A stretch of DNA of 64,000 nt from NCBI RefSeq assembly GCF_000766145.1, contig NZ_JNFB01000039.1, forward strand, positions 124,001 to 188,000, written 5' to 3'. The notes under the pieces were generated by a model, which did not search any database, had not been told where the DNA came from, and worked only from the letters and a program-made list of their open reading frames with translations. Positions 46,557 to 56,681 of this stretch are shown piece by piece; the stretch's first letter is position 1, and the number at the start of each line of letters is the position of its first letter. The DNA comes from Paenilisteria newyorkensis. Lineage in GTDB: Bacteria; Bacillota; Bacilli; Lactobacillales; Listeriaceae. The translations under genes were made by a program, and so were the position numbers.

Positions 46557-47379
46557 ATTTTTTGTTTTGCTCGTGTTCTAATTGCTCGATTTCTTTTTCT
46601 TCTTTTTCCATCATTTCCACTTCTGGATGTTTTTTCATGTATAGTTTTTTCGTTAGGAGTGTTTGGCCTGCTAGGAAAAGTCCGCCGACCGCCCAGTATA
46701 GCGCAAGGGCTGCTGGAGCGGAGAGAGAGACGAAGAGAATCATGACTGGCGAAATGAGCCCCATAATCTTCATTTGTTTTTTCTGCTCCGGTGTGTAGCC
46801 GATGAGAGAGATAAAATATTGTAATAAATAGACGGCGCCAGCAATAATGGCCATAATCATATCTGGGCTACCTAAGCTAAACCAGAGAAATTCGTGATGC
46901 GCGATATCCGAAGAACCACGAATCGCATAATAGAACGCCATCAAAATCGGCATTTGAATCAGAAGTGGTAAACAACCCATTTGCAGCGGATTGATATTAT
47001 ATTTGGAATAGACAGCCGCCATTTCTTGCTGAATTTTTTGCTGTTCTTCCTTGGTTGTTGCTCTTTTTAGTCGTGCTTGGATTTCGTCGATTTCCGGTTT
47101 GGCAACCGCCATTTTGGACTGCATGCCCATCTGTGCCTTAGCAGTACGCAAGTTCAGTGGCATAATCAAGGCACGAATCGCCAATGTCGTCACGATAATT
47201 GCAATGCCGTAATTCCCACCAAATAACGAAGCAATCCATTCAATCACGGTCGTAAACGGCTTAATCAGATACACGTAGAAAAAACCATCCGTATTTTGAG
47301 AAGGGTCCATGCTACAACCCGCCAACGCAAAAAATAACGCTGCAATCATGATAAGTAATAATATATTTTTCTTTTTCAA
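46555..47379 (-). CDS. yidC: Membrane protein insertase YidC (lipoprotein, SpoIIIJ/OxaA1 type)
   Basis: 274 residues. A signal peptide with lipobox ALAGC (Cys22), five predicted membrane helices, the conserved LxxxL groove region [16 protein letters not shown] with the functional Arg, the hairpin [18 protein letters not shown], and a charged tail ending EQNKK. Inserts proteins with or without Sec. RBS AGGAGG. Downstream of a small unknown gene and acyP. Confidence 0.94.
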   Translation of the reverse strand: MKKKNILLLIMIAALFFALAGCSMDPSQNTDGFFYVYLIKPFTTVIEWIASLFGGNYGIAIIVTTLAIRALIMPLNLRTAKAQMGMQSKMAVAKPEIDEIQARLKRATTKEEQQKIQQEMAAVYSKYNINPLQMGCLPLLIQMPILMAFYYAIRGSSDIAHHEFLWFSLGSPDMIMAIIAGAVYLLQYFISLIGYTPEQKKQMKIMGLISPVMILFVSLSAPAALALYWAVGGLFLAGQTLLTKKLYMKKHPEVEMMEKEEKEIEQLEHEQNKK

Positions 47380-47423
47380 TGTCTCATTTCCTCCTAAAAG
47401 TTATGTTCATTTTGTATATCGTA

Positions 47424-47702
47424 TTAGGAAAAAGACAAAGAATATTCATCGTCTGTATTTGAAAAACGCGTGATTGCTTGGACGAGCCACACGATAATAA
47501 AGCTAGCTCGGTGCGTTTCAGCAGGCTTCCAATGAATCACAGGAAGTGGCGTGATGCACAGATGTTTCGTATGCAATACCATCGTAGGCTTCACCATCGC
47601 TAAAACCGGCCAATATCGAAACACAGCCATCGTCATGAAAAAGGTCACATATAACGAGATGTACTCTGGGCCAAGCACCATCTGGATTAAAGTTTCAAAC
47701 AC
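47424..47702 (-). CDS. Small protein of unknown function
   Basis: 92 residues with a GTG start at 47702 behind AAGGAGTG at good spacing. A hydrophobic N-terminal stretch (about 5-38), then HLCITPLPVIHWKPAE and a second hydrophobic patch FIIVWLVQAITRF. It fits between acyP and yidC in the same direction, 44 bp from yidC. I recognise no family; one or two membrane contacts are likely. Confidence 0.6.
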   Translation of the reverse strand: MFETLIQMVLGPEYISLYVTFFMTMAVFRYWPVLAMVKPTMVLHTKHLCITPLPVIHWKPAETHRASFIIVWLVQAITRFSNTDDEYSLSFS

Positions 47703-47777
47703 ACGCAGTCACTCCTTCCAATTTGAAATAAGTACAGCCTTAACTATAAGTGAAATCAAGCGGAAAAACAAGCTTTA

Positions 47778-48059
47778 TCAGTATTCAATATCAAAAGTCT
47801 TACGTTCTTCGACAGGAGCGTCCTTATAAATATACACTTCCCCAATTCGCGCAGCTGGAGACGGGCCTTTTTTGACCGCCTCTATGAATTTTTCTAAATC
47901 ATCCTCTTCGGCAATCGCTTGGATTTCAACGGAGCCATCTTGTAAATTTTTGACGATCCCGCTGATGTTCATCTTGTAAGCCAAATGCTTTGTCGTATAG
48001 CGGAAGCCAACGCCTTGAACCATTCCAGTTACGCGCATAATGACGGTTTTTCGAGCCAT
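47778..48059 (-). CDS. acyP: Acylphosphatase
   Basis: 93 residues from the ATG at 48059 (AGGTGA upstream); GTG 48071 is the alternative. Phosphate loop [13 protein letters not shown] with the catalytic Arg, and catalytic Asn in [12 protein letters not shown]. Hydrolyses acyl phosphates such as acetyl phosphate or carbamoyl phosphate. Confidence 0.94.
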   Translation of the reverse strand: MARKTVIMRVTGMVQGVGFRYTTKHLAYKMNISGIVKNLQDGSVEIQAIAEEDDLEKFIEAVKKGPSPAARIGEVYIYKDAPVEERKTFDIEY

Positions 48060-48171
48060 AAGTCTAATCACCTATCCTTTTTTATTAGTACCCCTAGTGT
48101 ACCTTTTTTTCGCGCGTTTTTCAAAAAATAACCTAGCCAAAAGCAAGTTACGGTGAGTTTCACATGCCTTG

Positions 48172-48180
48172 TGCTATAAT
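48172..48180 (+). promoter_or_regulatory. Extended -10 promoter for DUF1033 gene
   Basis: TGCTATAAT, 43 bp before the ATG at 48224; weak -35. Confidence 0.5.
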
Positions 48181-48223
48181 GGTTTTACATATTATGAAGT
48201 GAATGAAAGTAAGGTGTTGGAAG

Positions 48224-48586
48224 ATGACGAAATTTCAAGTCATTGTGACAAAAGGGGAATACGAGCCTTGGTGGTTTTTCGAAGACTGGCAAAAGGATAT
48301 CGAATCATCGTTTGTGTATACAGAGAAAAACGATGCGATGCTTCAATACCAGGCGCTAGCTCAAGAACTGATGGCGAATTACCCGAATAAAGCAGTTAAA
48401 AAAAATGTTTTACTAGCAACGTGGTCGGAGGATGAGACACAATATTGCGAGGAATGTGACGATGATATTCAGACGTTTCACGGACTCATTTTGTTCGCCG
48501 ATGAACGCGTATATGAACCAACACCAGACGAACTGGCAACCTATTTTTCTTTGGAAGAGAAACTAAATTTGTCAAAGGACGCCTGA
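48224..48586 (+). CDS. DUF1033 family protein
   Basis: 120 residues from the ATG at 48224 behind AAGGTGTTGGAAG. The N-terminal GEYEPWWFFEDWQKDI is the family hallmark. An acidic CEECDDDIQ follows, with two cysteines spaced CxxC. Small cytoplasmic protein, function unknown. Followed 37 bp later by fni. Confidence 0.85.
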   Translation: MTKFQVIVTKGEYEPWWFFEDWQKDIESSFVYTEKNDAMLQYQALAQELMANYPNKAVKKNVLLATWSEDETQYCEECDDDIQTFHGLILFADERVYEPTPDELATYFSLEEKLNLSKDA

Positions 48587-48623
48587 ATTTTAGGTGTTTT
48601 TTTGATGGAAGGAGGATACAAAA

Positions 48624-49679
48624 ATGGAGGAGCAACAGCGGTCACGGCGTAAAGATGAGCATATCACGCTTGCTTATGGTCAGTATAATGCTGATGCGAC
48701 CGCGTTTCAGGATATTCGATTCGCACCGCAAAGCCTGCCTAATTTTCATAAAGAAGACGTGTCGCTACAGACTCATTTCGCGGAACAGACATTTGATGCG
48801 CCGTTTTACATTAATGCGATGACCGGTGGGAGTGCCCGAACGAAGCAACTCAATCAAAAACTGGCAATTATTGCGCGTGAGACTGGTTTAGCGATGGCGG
48901 TCGGTTCGCAATCAGCGGCGCTTCATGACGTCGATCTCATCAGTACATATAGCATTGTCCGAACAGAAAATCCAGATGGTCCCATTTTTGCAAATTTGAG
49001 CGCGGATAGTTCGGTGGATAATGCCCGCAAAGCCGTTGATATGCTTGGCGCGAACGCTTTGCAACTACATATCAATGTCGCGCAGGAATTGGTGATGCGA
49101 GAGGGCGATCGTGATTTTTCAAATTGGTTACGCGCGATTGAAAAAATCGTTGCCATCCAAGAATTCCCTGTCATCGTGAAAGAAGTCGGCTTTGGAATGA
49201 GTCGAGAACTGATGGAGCAACTGCAAGATACCGGCGCAAAGACCATTGATATCGGCGGCAAAGGAGGAACTAATTTCGCAAAAATCGAAACCGATCGCAG
49301 GCGAGACGAAGCTTATCAGTTCCTGGAGGATTGGGGGTTTACAACCGCTGAATCACTACTCGATTGTCAAAATAGTTCCGTCGAAATTCTGGCATCTGGC
49401 GGTATTAAAACACCACTCGATATTGTGAAATGCCTTGCGCTTGGAGCTAAATCGGTAGGCGTTGCTGGCGCTGTATTACATCAATTGAAAAAAACAGATG
49501 TGGAGCAAACCATCCATATGTTGCTGGCATGGAAAAGCGAACTGAAAAGCGTCATGACACTACTAGGAGCCAAATCCGTATCAGAACTAACACGGAAATC
49601 ATTGCTTATTCAAGGCGAACTGCACGATTTTGCGACGCTAAGACACGTCCATATCGATCATCTTGCTAACCGCACATAA
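48624..49679 (+). CDS. fni: Type 2 isopentenyl-diphosphate isomerase (FMN-dependent)
   Basis: 351 residues, an alpha/beta barrel flavoprotein that interconverts IPP and DMAPP. N-terminal RRKDEHI, FMN contacts NAMTGGS, AVGSQSAAL, VKEVGFGMS and ASGGIKTPLD. This type is typical of mevalonate-pathway bacteria, yet the window also carries dxs of the MEP pathway, consistent with Listeria having both. RBS GGAGGAT. Confidence 0.94.
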   Translation: MEEQQRSRRKDEHITLAYGQYNADATAFQDIRFAPQSLPNFHKEDVSLQTHFAEQTFDAPFYINAMTGGSARTKQLNQKLAIIARETGLAMAVGSQSAALHDVDLISTYSIVRTENPDGPIFANLSADSSVDNARKAVDMLGANALQLHINVAQELVMREGDRDFSNWLRAIEKIVAIQEFPVIVKEVGFGMSRELMEQLQDTGAKTIDIGGKGGTNFAKIETDRRRDEAYQFLEDWGFTTAESLLDCQNSSVEILASGGIKTPLDIVKCLALGAKSVGVAGAVLHQLKKTDVEQTIHMLLAWKSELKSVMTLLGAKSVSELTRKSLLIQGELHDFATLRHVHIDHLANRT

Positions 49680-49680
49680 A

Positions 49681-49800
49681 GAAGGGGCTGGTACAAAACT
49701 CAATATAAAGTGAAATCGCCTCACCCATTTTTTTGGGGGTAAGACGAAAAGTTTTGCTTGACACTAATCGAGCGCTTGTCGCCGATTTATCTGGGTTATC
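49681..49800 (+). repeat. Structured intergenic element after fni
   Basis: CAAAACT (49694-49700) pairs with AGTTTTG (49750-49756), enclosing CTCACCC/GGGGGTAAG with one mismatch. The opening GAAGGGGCTGGTACAAAA resembles short GGCTGGGACAAAA-type intergenic elements I recall from other Firmicutes. No ORF. Confidence 0.4.
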
Positions 49801-49816
49801 TCCCAAGCTCATAAAG

Positions 49817-49856
49817 AAGAGGAGTCGCTACCAACAATGGTAACAACTCCTCTTTT
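49817..49856. terminator. Bidirectional terminator fni / trhO
   Basis: AAGAGGAGT..TACCA / TGGTA..ACTCCTCTTTT with a 4-nt loop, between the converging genes. Confidence 0.85.
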
Positions 49857-49859
49857 CAA

Positions 49860-50819
49860 TTATTTAGCAGTCATCGGTGTTTCAAGTCCCGCTAGACGCG
49901 CTTCCAAATCTTCTGGACTAAGCGCATGTTTTTTCACATATAGATTGGCAGGATGCGTCCGACATGCATGCGAACAACTGCGTAAATATTTCTCCTCGTT
50001 CTCTTCAGACGCGAGAATTTGCTTGTTACAATATGGATTCGCACAGTTGATATAACGTTCGCAAGGGGTACCATCAAAGTAATCCTTACCAACAATCGTA
50101 TGATCCACACGATTAATCGGCACAGCAATACGCTCATCGAATACGTACATCATACCGTCCCAAAGATCGCCTTTTACTGTCTCGTCTTTACCGTATGTCG
50201 CGATACCACCGTGTAATTGCGAAACATCCTCGAAACCAGCTGTTTTCAACCAACCAGAGAATTTCTCACAGCGGATCCCACCCGTACAATAGGTTACTAC
50301 TTTCTTATCTTCAAACATCTCCCGGTTTTCCTCCACCCATTCTGGCAGGTCGCGGAATGTTTCAATATCTGGACGAATCGCACCACGGAAGTGACCAAGG
50401 TCAAATTCATAGTCGTTTCGAGCATCTAAAATCACTGTATTTTCATCTTTCAGGGCTTCACGGAACTCTTCTGGCTCCATATAATTCCCTGTAATTTCTA
50501 AAGGATTGACGTCATTCTCGAGGGAAAGGGAAACAATTTCTGGGCGCGGACGTACGTGCATTTTTTGGAATGCGTGTTTGTCTGCCGCGTCAATTTTGAA
50601 TACCATATCAGCAAAGCGTGCATCTGCATGCATGACTTCGATATATTTCTCCGTTTCCTCTATAGTTCCTGAAACCGTGCCATTAATGCCTTCCTCTGCC
50701 ACTAAAATCCGTCCTTTAAGACCGATTTCCTTGCACATAGCGAGATGTTCGGCTGCGAATTGTTCAGGATTATCAATCGTTGTGTATTTGTAATATAACA
50801 ACACTTGATAGCTGCTCAT
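49860..50819 (-). CDS. trhO: tRNA uridine(34) hydroxylase TrhO
   Basis: 319 residues: an N-terminal acylphosphatase-like domain (about 1-95), a rhodanese domain with active-site Cys178 in [15 protein letters not shown], and a C-terminal cysteine-rich segment ([20 protein letters not shown]). Makes 5-hydroxyuridine at the wobble position. RBS AAGGGTGG. Single gene. Confidence 0.94.
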   Translation of the reverse strand: MSSYQVLLYYKYTTIDNPEQFAAEHLAMCKEIGLKGRILVAEEGINGTVSGTIEETEKYIEVMHADARFADMVFKIDAADKHAFQKMHVRPRPEIVSLSLENDVNPLEITGNYMEPEEFREALKDENTVILDARNDYEFDLGHFRGAIRPDIETFRDLPEWVEENREMFEDKKVVTYCTGGIRCEKFSGWLKTAGFEDVSQLHGGIATYGKDETVKGDLWDGMMYVFDERIAVPINRVDHTIVGKDYFDGTPCERYINCANPYCNKQILASEENEEKYLRSCSHACRTHPANLYVKKHALSPEDLEARLAGLETPMTAK

Positions 50820-50963
50820 GTTCTAACCACCCTTAATTAATTTTTTATTGGAAAAGTGAATTTCCTTGTTTGCGCATTGTCTATGATACTATATTTATGG
50901 CTAATTGTGCAAGGACTAACGGGATAATTCGACATGAAAATAGTTCAAAATATGAAATAATTA

Positions 50964-50992
50964 TTTAACCCACCAGCATTGTATGATATAAT
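50964..50992 (+). promoter_or_regulatory. Promoter of YitT-family gene
   Basis: TTTAAC, 17 bp, TATAAT with extended -10 TGATATAAT. Confidence 0.6.
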
Positions 50993-51038
50993 TTATAGTA
51001 GTAAAAAAGAGAACTTGAGAGTATGGGAGTGGTTCGTA

Positions 51039-51956
51039 TTGCAGTCAGGAGAAACAACATTAGAAGAAACAGTCGTTCAAGATGTGTTCGCAAAAAAGCG
51101 GAATAAAACAAAATGGTTCATCTACAAAATATTATTCATCACACTCGGCGCTATTTTAATGGGGGTTGGTCTAGAGCTATTTTTAGTAAATAATCGTATC
51201 CTCGACGGTGGGATTGTAGGGATTTCCATCATTATTTCACAATTAACGCCGGCGCCACTGGGAGTTTTAATGTTTATACTAAATATCCCGTTCTTCATTA
51301 TCGGATATCGTAAAATAGGCAAGAGTTTTGCACTTTTCACACTATATGGAATCGCAGTTATGTCAGCAGTTACACTCGTATTGCATGATTTAGAACCTGT
51401 GACAGATGATTTATTGCTCGCAACGGTATTTGGCGGTGTTACGCTCGGACTTGGCGTTGGTATCGTCATCCGAAACGGCGGCGCGCTCGATGGCACAGAA
51501 ATTGTCTCGATTATTATTAATGGCAAAACACCATTTTCGACAGGACAAATCATTATGGCCATCAATATTGTGATTTTCCTAGTAGCTGGGCTCGTTTTCA
51601 ACTGGGATCGCGCAATGTATTCCCTGATTACGTATTTTTTAGCCTATAAAGTTATCGATATTGTCATTAGCGGTTTAGACGAATCGAAAAGTGCTTTTAT
51701 TATCAGCCATCATTACGAAAAAATTGGTGCAGAAATCATTGACCAGCTTGGCAAAGGCGTAACATACATCGATGCGTCTGGTGGATATTCTGGTGACATA
51801 AAAAAAGTAGTTTTCGTTATTATCTCTCGCTTTGAAGAACCTAAGCTGATTTCTATATTGGACGACATTGATCCTAACGCCTTTCTTGCGGTCGGAAACA
51901 ACATGTCGGAAGTTCGCGGTGGAAAAATGATGAATAAGAAAACGCCGCACTTATAA
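51039..51956 (+). CDS. YitT family membrane protein with DUF2179 domain
   Basis: 305 residues from the TTG at 51039 (GGGAGTGG upstream). About five to six membrane helices (about 28-200) with repeats GVGLELFLVNNRILDGGIVG and GVGIVIRNGGALDGTEI, then a cytoplasmic DUF2179 domain (about 205-295). Function of the family is unsettled; proposals include small-molecule transport. Own promoter and terminator. Confidence 0.88.
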   Translation: MQSGETTLEETVVQDVFAKKRNKTKWFIYKILFITLGAILMGVGLELFLVNNRILDGGIVGISIIISQLTPAPLGVLMFILNIPFFIIGYRKIGKSFALFTLYGIAVMSAVTLVLHDLEPVTDDLLLATVFGGVTLGLGVGIVIRNGGALDGTEIVSIIINGKTPFSTGQIIMAINIVIFLVAGLVFNWDRAMYSLITYFLAYKVIDIVISGLDESKSAFIISHHYEKIGAEIIDQLGKGVTYIDASGGYSGDIKKVVFVIISRFEEPKLISILDDIDPNAFLAVGNNMSEVRGGKMMNKKTPHL

Positions 51957-51963
51957 CGAATGT

Positions 51964-51992
51964 AGATGTTCTCGATCTGGGAGCATCTTTTT
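51964..51992 (+). terminator. Terminator after YitT-family gene
   Basis: AGATGTTCTC / GGGAGCATCT with wobble pairs, then TTTTTC. Confidence 0.7.
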
Positions 51993-52057
51993 CATGCAAA
52001 AACAAGAACATATTTTCGTATTTCGTACTAAAGTTGGAGGAATATCTTCTCGTTCTA

Positions 52058-52066
52058 TGCTATAAT
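52058..52066 (+). promoter_or_regulatory. Extended -10 promoter of ftsK
   Basis: TGCTATAAT, 42 bp upstream of the start; -35 not convincing. Confidence 0.5.
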
Positions 52067-52107
52067 GCTAGAATACGAAAAGCGAAAAAGAAGATAGGGT
52101 GGGGAAT

Positions 52108-54390
52108 TTGGCAAATCAAACAAAGAAAAAACCGTCTCGCTCAAAAAAAGCGACGCGAAAAAAGAAGCAAACAGCAAAATCTTACTCCTTTGAGATAAGT
52201 GGCGTTATTTTAGCTGGACTTAGCATGATCGGCTTATTTCAGCTCGGCTTTATTGGCCGATTAGTCTATGCGCTAGGCGAATTCATTGCCGGTGAATTAG
52301 CTATCATTCTTCTCACAGGATTAGCCATTTTAGGCATTTATTTTGTTTTTAAAGGGAAGTTCCCAAATCTGTTCACGAAACGTTTAAACGGCTGTTATCT
52401 TATTTTCATCGGCCTATTAACATTTTTTGAGATGTGGTACGTCACGCATGTGCTCGCAGATGGAGCCACCGTATTTGGCTCGATGTGGAAACTTTTGAGT
52501 CAGAACATATGGCATCCGAGTCAGATTGACCAAGTCGGCGGAGGAATTGTCGGATCAGGGATTGTAGCCATTACATATTTTTTAGTGGATCGCATTGGCA
52601 CGAACATCATCGCCACAATTTTGGTATTATATGGTTTATCTTTACTAACAGGCATCCCACTAAAAACCGCGTTTACAAAAATCGCAACTTTCCTTCACGG
52701 CGTATTCGACAAACTAAATCAGTTCTTTGAGGACCGCAAAAATCGCAAACCAAAACCAAAAAAAGTGACGAAACCTAAACCAAAGCAAAAACCGGTCATA
52801 GAAGCAGAGCCAATTCTTGACGTTGTAGAAGAAAAAGTCGAGCCAAAATTACCACCGATCATCTCCAATTTCCAGAAAAAACAAGAAGTAGAGAAGAAAG
52901 CGGCGGAATTGAAACCAGACGAAGAGGTAGCACCAATTACTTTTCAGCAAGAATCATTTGAAAATGAAATTTATCAATTACCGCCAATCGATTTATTAAC
53001 ACCAGCAGAACCGACCGATCAAAGCGAAGAGTACGACCAAATTAAAGCGAACGCACAGAAGCTGGAATCGACGTTCGAAAGTTTTGGCGTCAAAGCCAAA
53101 ATAACACAGGTGCATCTAGGTCCCGCGGTAACAAAATATGAAGTCCAGCCATCTGTCGGCGTGAAAGTAAGCAAAATTGTCGGACTAAGCGATGATATTG
53201 CCCTCGCGCTCGCCGCAAAAGATATCCGAATCGAAGCACCGATTCCAGGTAAATCAGCCATCGGTATCGAAGTAGCGAATCAAACAGTAGCCATGGTCGC
53301 ATTGCGTGAAGTGTTGGAAAACAACCCGAGCGACCGCCCAGATGAGAAATTACAGATTGCTTTAGGGCGCGATATTTCGGGAGACGCCATTGTAGCCAAT
53401 CTCGATAAAATGCCCCATTTACTCGTTGCAGGCGCTACAGGAAGCGGGAAATCAGTATGTATCAATGGCATCATTACCAGCATATTACTACGCGCCAAGC
53501 CACATGAAGTGAAAATGATGATGATCGATCCAAAAATGGTTGAATTAAATGTGTACAACGGCATTCCGCATTTGCTCGCGCCGGTTGTCACCAATCCTAA
53601 AAAAGCCGCACAAGCCCTCCAAAAAGTAGTTTCAGAAATGGAGCGGCGTTACGATTTATTTTCACATACAGGAACACGAAACATGGCCGGTTACAACGCA
53701 CATGTCCGTCAACATAATGAGCAAAACGAAGCCAAGCAAGCCGAATTACCGTTTATCGTCGTCATTGTCGATGAGTTGGCAGACTTAATGATGGTTGCGT
53801 CCAACGATGTGGAAGATGCGATTACACGTTTGGCACAAATGGCGCGTGCAGCAGGTATTCACTTAATCATCGCAACACAACGTCCATCTGTTGACGTCAT
53901 TACCGGCGTTATCAAAGCAAACATTCCATCACGAATCGCGTTTGCCGTATCAAGTTCCATTGACTCCCGTACGATTTTAGACATGGGAGGTGCGGAAAAA
54001 CTGCTTGGACGCGGGGATATGCTATTCCTTCCTGTCGGCGCTAGCAAGCCTGTACGGATTCAGGGCGCGTTTTTGTCAGACCAAGAAGTAGAGGATATCG
54101 TATCTTTCGTCGTTGCCCAACAAAAAGCGCAGTATAACGAAGATATGATTCCTGATGAAGTTCCAGATGTTGCAGTAGAAGCAGAAGACGAACTCTATAA
54201 CGAAGCCGTAGAACTGGTGCGCGAAATGCAAACCGCGTCAGTCTCCATGCTACAACGTAAATTCAGAATCGGCTATAACCGCGCAGCCCGCATCATTGAT
54301 GAGATGGAACAACGCGGTGTTGTCGGTCCGCATGAAGGCAGTAAGCCACGCCGTGTGAACATTGGGGATATGCCAGAATACGAAGAATAA
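52108..54390 (+). CDS. ftsK: DNA translocase FtsK/SpoIIIE family
   Basis: 760 residues from the TTG at 52108 (GGGTGGGG upstream; GTG 52099 is an alternative). A basic N-terminus, about four membrane helices (about 30-190), a Lys/Pro-rich linker (about 205-310), a motor domain with Walker [10 protein letters not shown] (about 450) and Walker [13 protein letters not shown], and a C-terminal gamma winged helix (about 695-745) that reads polar DNA sequences. Moves chromosome ends through the closing septum; Listeria does not sporulate, so this is the division form. Confidence 0.95.
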   Translation: MANQTKKKPSRSKKATRKKKQTAKSYSFEISGVILAGLSMIGLFQLGFIGRLVYALGEFIAGELAIILLTGLAILGIYFVFKGKFPNLFTKRLNGCYLIFIGLLTFFEMWYVTHVLADGATVFGSMWKLLSQNIWHPSQIDQVGGGIVGSGIVAITYFLVDRIGTNIIATILVLYGLSLLTGIPLKTAFTKIATFLHGVFDKLNQFFEDRKNRKPKPKKVTKPKPKQKPVIEAEPILDVVEEKVEPKLPPIISNFQKKQEVEKKAAELKPDEEVAPITFQQESFENEIYQLPPIDLLTPAEPTDQSEEYDQIKANAQKLESTFESFGVKAKITQVHLGPAVTKYEVQPSVGVKVSKIVGLSDDIALALAAKDIRIEAPIPGKSAIGIEVANQTVAMVALREVLENNPSDRPDEKLQIALGRDISGDAIVANLDKMPHLLVAGATGSGKSVCINGIITSILLRAKPHEVKMMMIDPKMVELNVYNGIPHLLAPVVTNPKKAAQALQKVVSEMERRYDLFSHTGTRNMAGYNAHVRQHNEQNEAKQAELPFIVVIVDELADLMMVASNDVEDAITRLAQMARAAGIHLIIATQRPSVDVITGVIKANIPSRIAFAVSSSIDSRTILDMGGAEKLLGRGDMLFLPVGASKPVRIQGAFLSDQEVEDIVSFVVAQQKAQYNEDMIPDEVPDVAVEAEDELYNEAVELVREMQTASVSMLQRKFRIGYNRAARIIDEMEQRGVVGPHEGSKPRRVNIGDMPEYEE

Positions 54391-54399
54391 TTTCCAAAA

Positions 54400-54438
54400 T
54401 AAAAGACGCAGGACGAAAATGGTCCTGCGCCTCTTTAT
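54400..54438. terminator. Terminator ftsK / ComER-like gene
   Basis: AAAGACGCAGGAC / GTCCTGCGCCTCTTTAT between converging genes. Confidence 0.85.
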
Positions 54439-54442
54439 TGTT

Positions 54443-55285
54443 TTAGAATAATTCTTTCAGTTGTTCTTTTATCTCGGCATGATGATCGTCGTATTTCGCT
54501 TCTGTACGCTGTAGTAATTCATCGAAAAAAGCAGGTAGCTTGTCTTCACTTAACGCAACGCCTTCCGCTGTAATTCCACCTTTTGTCGCCACGCGTTTAA
54601 TCAATGAATCAAACGTATAGCCTTGTTCCGCCAACAATTTAGAAGTCCCAGCTAAAGAATTACTAATCATTTGGAAAACTTCTGGCTCCGTCAAACTCGA
54701 CTTGCGAACAGCCGCTTGTACGAACTGCTCAAAGATAGCGGCGATAAATCCAGGAGAGGAGCTCGTCAAATCGCTCGCCAAATCAATATTTTCTTCCGCA
54801 ACCTCTTGCACTGTACTAAACGTTCCTAATGCACTATTCAGCCACGCTTGGTTGTCAGCAGAAACGGCCATATCATGATTCACTAAACTCGTTCCAATAC
54901 CGACCGATGTTGTCAAAGAAGGGATTAGCTTACTATACTGCGCATTCGTTGTCACTTGTTTTAAATCCTCAACAGAAACACCCGCTGCAATCGAAATCAC
55001 ATGTTTTTCATTAGAAAGAGCTGCTTTATTCTCCAGCAAAACTGGCAATACGCCAAGGGGTAACACACAAACAAAGGTATGCGCCGCCTGCTCAAAAACT
55101 TCCAAGCTCGTCTTCGCAATCGTAATTTCCGGGAATAGATCATGAATTTCCTGTAATTTCGCATTTTCCGAACGCGTATAAATAATCAAATCTTTAGGTG
55201 CCACTTCTGCGTGTGCTAAAAACTGACGCGTCAATAAATCCGCCATACTACCGTAACCAATAAATCCAACTTTCACGCTAATCAT
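54443..55285 (-). CDS. comER: ComER-like pyrroline-5-carboxylate reductase family protein
   Basis: 280 residues. NAD(P) motif VGFIGYGSMADLL near the N-terminus, then a P5CR-like dimerisation domain with SSSPGFIAAIFEQF and a C-terminal TKGGITAEGV, the proline-binding loop of ProC. Sequence is farther from true ProC, and the position matches the Listeria gene usually compared with B. subtilis comER. Real substrate uncertain. ATG 55285 or GTG 55276; the RBS is weak for both. Confidence 0.8.
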   Translation of the reverse strand: MISVKVGFIGYGSMADLLTRQFLAHAEVAPKDLIIYTRSENAKLQEIHDLFPEITIAKTSLEVFEQAAHTFVCVLPLGVLPVLLENKAALSNEKHVISIAAGVSVEDLKQVTTNAQYSKLIPSLTTSVGIGTSLVNHDMAVSADNQAWLNSALGTFSTVQEVAEENIDLASDLTSSSPGFIAAIFEQFVQAAVRKSSLTEPEVFQMISNSLAGTSKLLAEQGYTFDSLIKRVATKGGITAEGVALSEDKLPAFFDELLQRTEAKYDDHHAEIKEQLKELF

Positions 55286-55385
55286 CTCGTCTCTACTAAG
55301 AATTATGCTCCTTTTTTTCCAAGCATATACCTATTATGCAAATCTTTGGCGACAGTTGCAAGCCTTTTATCCTTTGAAAAGAAAT

Positions 55386-55408
55386 ACTATTCAGAATATA
55401 TTCGGAAT
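55386..55408 (+). promoter_or_regulatory. Overlapping CodY-like sites upstream of tcsA
   Basis: ACTATTCAGAATATA (55386-55400) matches the CodY consensus AATTTTCWGAAAATT at 11 of 15 positions; a second, overlapping TATATTCGGAATACT matches at about 10. They lie about 45 bp upstream of the likely -10. Confidence 0.35.
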
Positions 55409-55448
55409 ACTTACTTTGAGCTTCGATATTTATTTATTTGAAATTCCA

Positions 55449-55457
55449 TGGTATATT
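55449..55457 (+). promoter_or_regulatory. Extended -10 promoter of tcsA
   Basis: TGGTATATT with no clear -35; leaves a leader of about 130 nt before the GTG start. Confidence 0.4.
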
Positions 55458-55594
55458 AAAGAGAGTTAGAGTATCCGTTTTCAAGGAACGCCGTTAGATT
55501 CAGCAAAAGGGGAACTTAAACCATACATATTTTCTAATCGTTCGTACTTGGGATGCTAATAACTACTATTTTATCTCTCGGGAGGGGTTTTAAG

Positions 55595-56662
55595 GTGAAA
55601 AAGCGTACATTTGCTTTAGCACTATCCATGATTTTAGCAACAGGCGTTGTGCTTGGTGCATGTGGATCATCAGATGACAGCAAGAAGAGTAGTGGCGACA
55701 AGGATAATTTTACTGTAGCAATGGTAACAGATACTGGTGGGGTAGATGACCGTTCATTTAACCAATCAGCATGGGAAGGTTTACAAAAGTTTGGTAAAGC
55801 TAATGGCCTTGAAAAAGGAACAGACGGCTATAACTATTTACAGTCTGCATCAGAAGCGGATTTCAAAACAAACCTAAACACAGCCGTTCGTAGTAACTAT
55901 GATCTTATCTACGGAATTGGTTACAAACTAAAAGACGCTATTGAAGATGTCTCTAAGCAAAAACCAAAAAACAAATTTGCACTTGTTGATGACACGATTA
56001 CAGATCGCGACAATGTTGTAAGTATCGGATTTGCGGACCAAGACGGTTCATTCCTAGTTGGTGTTGTTGCTGGTTTAACGACAAAAACTAACAAAGTCGG
56101 ATTCGTTGGTGGCGTTAAAGGTGCCGTTATCGATCGCTTTGAAGCTGGATTCACAGAAGGCGTTAAAGCCGTGAACCCGAAAGCAGAAGTAAAAGTACAA
56201 TACGCAAACGATTTCGCAAAAGCAGACAAAGGACAACAAATTGCAGCTGGTATGTATAACGGTGGCGTAGATATCATTTTCCACGCAGCTGGTGCAACAG
56301 GTAATGGTGTGTTCGCGGAAGCTAAAAACTTGAAGAAAAAAGATCCAGCCCGTGCTGTATGGGTAATCGGCGTTGACCGTGACCAATGGGACGAAGGTGC
56401 TGTCACAGCAAATGATGGCAAAGAATATAACGTAACGTTAACATCTGAAATCAAACGCGTAGATATCGCAGTTGACGATTTAGCAACACGCACAAAAGCA
56501 GGAGACTTCCCAGGCGGTACGAAGATCGAATACGGTCTTGATAAAAACGCTGTAGGTCTTTCTCCAAGCCAAGATAACCTATCAAAAGAAGTACTTGCTA
56601 AAGTAGACGAGTACAAACAAAAAATCATCGATGGTGACATTAAAGTTCCAGAAAAACCTTGA
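55595..56662 (+). CDS. tcsA: Nucleoside-binding lipoprotein TcsA (BMP/NupN family)
   Basis: 355 residues from the GTG at 55595 (GGGAGGGG upstream). Signal peptide with lipobox VLGAC (Cys23), then a BMP/PnrA-type binding domain: VTDTGGVDDRSFNQSAWEG, YGIGYKLKDAIE, GGVDIIFHAAGATGNGV, GVDRDQWDEGA. The Listeria protein is known as the CD4+ T-cell-stimulating antigen. By family and neighbours it delivers nucleosides (guanosine in B. subtilis NupNOPQ) to the ABC transporter encoded downstream. Confidence 0.95.
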   Translation: MKKRTFALALSMILATGVVLGACGSSDDSKKSSGDKDNFTVAMVTDTGGVDDRSFNQSAWEGLQKFGKANGLEKGTDGYNYLQSASEADFKTNLNTAVRSNYDLIYGIGYKLKDAIEDVSKQKPKNKFALVDDTITDRDNVVSIGFADQDGSFLVGVVAGLTTKTNKVGFVGGVKGAVIDRFEAGFTEGVKAVNPKAEVKVQYANDFAKADKGQQIAAGMYNGGVDIIFHAAGATGNGVFAEAKNLKKKDPARAVWVIGVDRDQWDEGAVTANDGKEYNVTLTSEIKRVDIAVDDLATRTKAGDFPGGTKIEYGLDKNAVGLSPSQDNLSKEVLAKVDEYKQKIIDGDIKVPEKP

Positions 56663-56681
56663 TACGTAACTCGATGGATAA

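Noticed and set aside
47551-47829. 92-codon plus-strand frame opposite the small unknown gene and acyP end
   Set aside because: No RBS, and the minus-strand frame with AAGGAGTG and the acyP gene explain the region better.
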